Below are positions 61,345 through 64,000 of a stretch of 64,000 nucleotides of DNA, one piece after another. How positions within the stretch are numbered: the stretch's first letter is position 1; each line of letters begins with the position of its first letter. Source of the DNA: Bradyrhizobium tropiciagri (GTDB lineage: Bacteria > Pseudomonadota > Alphaproteobacteria > Rhizobiales > Xanthobacteraceae). A program made the position numbers and the translations under genes. Where the stretch lies: assembly GCF_018130505.1 (NCBI RefSeq), contig NZ_JAFCKH010000009.1:124001-188000 (forward strand), in the 5' to 3' direction. Under the pieces are notes generated by a model, which searched no databases, was not told the DNA's origin, and saw nothing but the letters and a program-made list of their open reading frames with translations.

Positions 61345-61372
61345 GGAGGAGGAGGCGGTTGCCTCCTCCTCC
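61345..61372 (-). terminator. strong 12-bp hairpin between glycosyltransferase and MFS genes
   Basis: GGAGGAGGAGGC-GGTT-GCCTCCTCCTCC is a perfect 12-bp stem with a 4-nt loop. No U-run follows on the minus strand, so it may stall or stabilise the transcript rather than end it. The stem carries GGAGG, which resembles a ribosome-binding site and would be hidden when folded. Confidence 0.55.
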
Positions 61373-61385
61373 GTGGGCGATCGAA

Positions 61386-62735
61386 TCACACACTGGCGCG
61401 CCGGCCGCGGGCGGGCGCCATGGCCCGGGCCGGTGCCCACGACGCTTGTTGGTCGGCAACGAGCTGGTTGATGATCCAGAGGATTTCCGACTGCGTGTTG
61501 ATGCTGGCAAACTCGCTGGCCATCTGCGAGGCGCGCTGGCGATACTCGCTGCGATCGAGCACGTTGCGCACGGCGCTGCGCAGCGCATCCGGCGTCGGCT
61601 CGTTGGTCGCCAGATCGATGCCGACGCCGGACCACGCCACGCGCGCGTTGACGTCAGCCTTGTCCTCGGTCATGCCCGCGGTGACCAGCGGGATGCCAAA
61701 GCTCATGGCCTGGTTGACGCTGCCATAGCCTCCGTTCGTGACGAGCACGTCGACGCGCGGCAGTAGCCATTCGAACGGCAAGTAACTGGCGAGCCGCGCG
61801 TTTGACGGGACGGGACCGCAGATGGCCTCGACGGGACGGCCGCCGGCCGTTGCGACGACCAGCACATCGGGCTCGTCGGCGAGCGCAGCAAGTGTCGGCT
61901 CGACCAGCAGGCCGAAATTGTGGTTGGCCACCGTGCCTTGCGTCACCAGCACGACCTTGCGCGAGCCATCGAGTTCGTGTGCCCACGACGGCAAAGGGAT
62001 CTGGTTTGGAATGATCGGCGGCGTGCCGACGAAATGCACAGTCGGCGGAAACTTCCGCGGAAATTCGAAGCCGGGCACCGAAAGCTGCATGTAGGCATCG
62101 GCGAGTTCGATGACGGAATGGAAGAGCGGCACGTTGACCGGTCCGACGCGGAATGTCTTCAGCAGCTTGTTCAGGCTGCGCAGGATCGGTTGATCCACGG
62201 TCGCATCATGCTGCTCGGCGATAGCGGCATATTGTTCGCGCTGCGCCTCCGTTGTCGCCGGCGGCAGCCCGAGGAAGTTCGGGGCGCCGTCCTCGCGCTC
62301 CCAGTGCAGGAGAGACGTGCCGCACAGAACGATCGGAGGGCGTTTTGCGCGTGGTCCGAGCAGCATCGGCAACACACCGAAGAACATGTCGTCCCCGACG
62401 ATGATGTCGGCCGGAAATCTCTTGAGCGTCTCGATCAGCCCGAGATGCTGCGGCGGAATGGTATCGACGAAGATGCGCTCGCAGGCGACGCGCAGCCATT
62501 CCGGGCCCGGCGGGATGTCCTTCAGTTCGGGGACTACGGCCAAAATGTCGCGCAAGTCGAGATCTGCGCCGGGCGGAAGCGCAAAGAACTTGAGGCCGCT
62601 ACCCTCGATGCGGTCGCGGAAGACGGTCCCGGTCAAGAAGCCAACCTCGTGGCCCTCGCTGAGCAGGATGCGCGAGATTGCAAGCAACGGATTGAGATGG
62701 CCGGTCGCTGGCGTCGAAGCAAAGAGCAGTTTCAT
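61386..62735 (-). CDS. glycosyltransferase, MGT/UGT-like (GT1 fold)
   Basis: 449 residues. Start MKLLFASTPATGHLNPLLAISRILLSEGHEVGFLTG is the GT-B N-terminal domain typical of macrolide/UDP-glucuronosyl-like transferases. The C-terminal nucleotide-sugar segment is SYLPFEWLLPRVDVLVTNGGYGSVNQAMSFGIPLVTAGMTEDKADVNARVAWSGVGI, in which TNGG takes the place of the usual HGG. It should attach a sugar to a lipophilic acceptor such as an antibiotic or flavonoid. The MFS exporter follows, and the AraC gene is divergent. Confidence 0.92.
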   Translation of the reverse strand: MKLLFASTPATGHLNPLLAISRILLSEGHEVGFLTGTVFRDRIEGSGLKFFALPPGADLDLRDILAVVPELKDIPPGPEWLRVACERIFVDTIPPQHLGLIETLKRFPADIIVGDDMFFGVLPMLLGPRAKRPPIVLCGTSLLHWEREDGAPNFLGLPPATTEAQREQYAAIAEQHDATVDQPILRSLNKLLKTFRVGPVNVPLFHSVIELADAYMQLSVPGFEFPRKFPPTVHFVGTPPIIPNQIPLPSWAHELDGSRKVVLVTQGTVANHNFGLLVEPTLAALADEPDVLVVATAGGRPVEAICGPVPSNARLASYLPFEWLLPRVDVLVTNGGYGSVNQAMSFGIPLVTAGMTEDKADVNARVAWSGVGIDLATNEPTPDALRSAVRNVLDRSEYRQRASQMASEFASINTQSEILWIINQLVADQQASWAPARAMAPARGRRASV

Positions 62736-63196
62736 GTGACGGTCCTCTGATTGTCGAAGGTCGCGGTCGTCGATGACGATCCAACCGATCAGAGGAATGC
62801 CGTGATGCGCGTTACGCCAAGGCTTCTACACCATGATGAAATGGTTACGACGGCAATGTGTGAGGACTGCGGTCAGCGTTTGGCGAGGAGGGGCCGCCAC
62901 GGTGTCCGCGCCGAATTGTTGCAGACGTAATCCAACCTTGCCGGGCTGAAACAGATTTGCAATCCCACCCTAATAGCGACGAGGGTCGGCTTGCCGCTAA
63001 ATTACCGAGCGGCCGCGTCAGCCGCGAGCGATGCCCGCGATCGTGCCGGTCTGGCCCCGCGCGCCGCTTTATCGAGGAACAACATGCTGAACGATGTCGA
63101 ATCGATCGCAGCGCTCATTCTCCGCGTTTCGCCCGCCGGATCGAGCCTTCATGCGTCGAAGTCAAATCCTGCGCAACCTGGATACAGAGCCCTGCC
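62736..63196. other. intergenic region between glycosyltransferase and AraC gene
   Basis: 461 bases between divergent genes with no convincing coding region. An inverted repeat CTCTGAT (62745-62751) and ATCAGAG (62788-62794) lies just before the glycosyltransferase start and could be a regulator site. Otherwise I see no recognisable element. Confidence 0.4.
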
Positions 63197-64000
63197 ATGA
63201 CATTGACGGAAGGATTGTCGCTGGCGCAGCGCAATGGCGCGTCGCCGGCGACCTGGCGCGGCGATGCGCCCGGTGAAACCGGTGTCTCGGTTGCATCGGT
63301 CAGGTTTGAAGGCGGCTTGCACTTCAGCGGGACGCCGCAGCAGCACCTTGTATGGTTCAACCTGTCCCCGCCTGACCGGTTCGACTGCCGCTTCGCGGGG
63401 CAGGAGCTGCGGCATAGGCCGCCGACAGGATCCTTGGCGATCTGTCCTGCGGGTACCGAAAGTGCCGCCGATACCGCACACACGGTCGATGCTCTGGTCG
63501 TTGCCGTCGACCCCGGCCGCTTCTCGCTCGCCGCCGCCGAATGTTCGGCTCTCGGCTCGCGGCTGGACGCGTGTCTGGACGGGCGCGATGCGATGATGCT
63601 GGATCTTGCGCGCAAGCTGGCATCCGAGGGTGCAAGTCGCTATGTCAACGGCCCGTTGTTCTGGAGCGAACTTGCGCAGCATTTCATCGACGGATTGCTG
63701 ACGCGTTTCAGTCTGGCTCCTGAAAGTAGCGCGCGAGGCACATTGGGCAAGGACGTGCTCAAGTGCCTCAAGGACTACGTCATTGCGCATCTTGATCAGC
63801 CCATCGAAGTCGAAACGCTCGCAGGTATGGCCGGGCGGAGCCCGTTTCACTTCACGCGGGTGTTCTCACGATCCGTCGGACTGACGCCGCATCGCTATGT
63901 TGTCTATCTGAGGTTGCAGCGCGCAATTGAGCTGGCGCGCGGCGGCCGCTACGGCCTGGCTGAAATCGCGGCGCGGACCGGGTTTGCCGACCAAAGCCAC
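63197..64000 (+). CDS. AraC family transcriptional regulator, 3'-truncated by window edge
   Basis: Starts at ATG 63197 (MTLTEGLSLAQRNGASPATW) and stays open to the right edge, giving 268 visible residues. The N-terminal about 160 residues form a cupin-like domain (LHFSGTPQQHLVWFNLSPPDRFDC). The C-terminal part is the AraC HTH: LDQPIEVETLAGMAGRSPFHFTRVFSRSVGLTPHRYVVYLRLQRAIELARGG and the second helix-turn-helix begins LAEIAARTGFADQSH. Only the last helix and tail are missing. It is divergent from the glycosyltransferase-MFS pair and probably controls it. Confidence 0.92.
   Translation, partial: MTLTEGLSLAQRNGASPATWRGDAPGETGVSVASVRFEGGLHFSGTPQQHLVWFNLSPPDRFDCRFAGQELRHRPPTGSLAICPAGTESAADTAHTVDALVVAVDPGRFSLAAAECSALGSRLDACLDGRDAMMLDLARKLASEGASRYVNGPLFWSELAQHFIDGLLTRFSLAPESSARGTLGKDVLKCLKDYVIAHLDQPIEVETLAGMAGRSPFHFTRVFSRSVGLTPHRYVVYLRLQRAIELARGGRYGLAEIAARTGFADQSH

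Noticed and set aside
62991-63200. 69-codon open frame before the truncated AraC gene
   Set aside because: Biased Ala/Arg composition, no ribosome-binding site and no conserved pattern; treated as intergenic.
1-64000. CRISPR arrays, insertion sequences, integrase or phage genes
   Set aside because: No regularly spaced repeats, transposase, integrase or phage-type proteins were recognised anywhere in the window.

Overview
This is a GC-rich chromosomal window from an alphaproteobacterium, most probably Bradyrhizobium or a close relative (Nitrobacteraceae). The sequence-based reasons are dense high-GC coding on both strands, repeated Liv-type (branched-chain amino-acid family) ABC transporters each beside an acyl-CoA or oxygenase pathway, an ScfR-type regulator beside prpDCB, a y4iL-like catalase-fold protein, and a GAGCATGATCCGGAAAAGTG palindromic repeat that I recognise from these genomes. 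I see no rRNA, complete tRNA, CRISPR array, intact insertion sequence or phage gene.

The window is a mosaic of catabolic modules, each with its own regulator. (1) 1-2 kb: a truncated 2Fe-2S molybdo-hydroxylase subunit, a DUF3788 protein and an Lrp/AsnC regulator. (2) 2.3-14.3 kb: a long plus-strand set with two crotonases, a creatininase-fold hydrolase, an LLM flavin monooxygenase, an acyl-CoA ligase, a VOC protein, a flavin reductase and a complete Liv-type importer, closed by a convergent AraC regulator. (3) 14.5-19.8 kb: the methylcitrate cycle (prpD, prpC, prpB) with a divergent ScfR/RamB-type regulator. (4) 19.9-23 kb: LysR, a glutathione transferase, a cupin dioxygenase-like protein and an alpha/beta hydrolase. 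(5) 23.2-31.6 kb: an iron alcohol dehydrogenase, an APH-type kinase, an acyl-CoA dehydrogenase, an acyl-CoA synthetase, an SDR and a binding protein, apparently controlled by one GntR protein through four copies of a TTGTCGGACAA palindrome. The enzyme set resembles the levulinate (lva) pathway for 4-hydroxyacids, whose C5 product would give propionyl-CoA for the nearby prp genes. (6) 31.8-38.7 kb: a GntR regulator, an iron-type ABC importer, a class III CoA-transferase and a CitE-like lyase.

(7) 38.7-42 kb is a decayed stretch. It has a 3' tRNA scar, an intact flavin reductase, an LLM monooxygenase broken by one TAG codon and a zinc alcohol dehydrogenase broken by a one-base frameshift, followed by a LuxR regulator. 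(8) 43-49 kb carries two paralogous Rrf2 plus FAD/NAD(P) oxidoreductase modules, a third Rrf2 gene reduced by an internal deletion, and a membrane protein. (9) 49-60 kb: a binding protein, a flavoprotein hydroxylase, DUF2783, LivH, a LivM-LivG fusion and LivF; then a catalase-fold protein, a self-sufficient P450-reductase fusion and a LuxR regulator. A remnant of a second copy of that LuxR gene and its promoter lies beside the binding protein at 49 kb, tying the two loci together. (10) 60-64 kb: an MFS exporter, a UGT-like glycosyltransferase and a truncated AraC regulator.

Overall the genes import organic acids or aromatic compounds, activate them to CoA esters, oxidise them and feed the products into beta-oxidation and the methylcitrate cycle. 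Exact substrates cannot be read from sequence alone.
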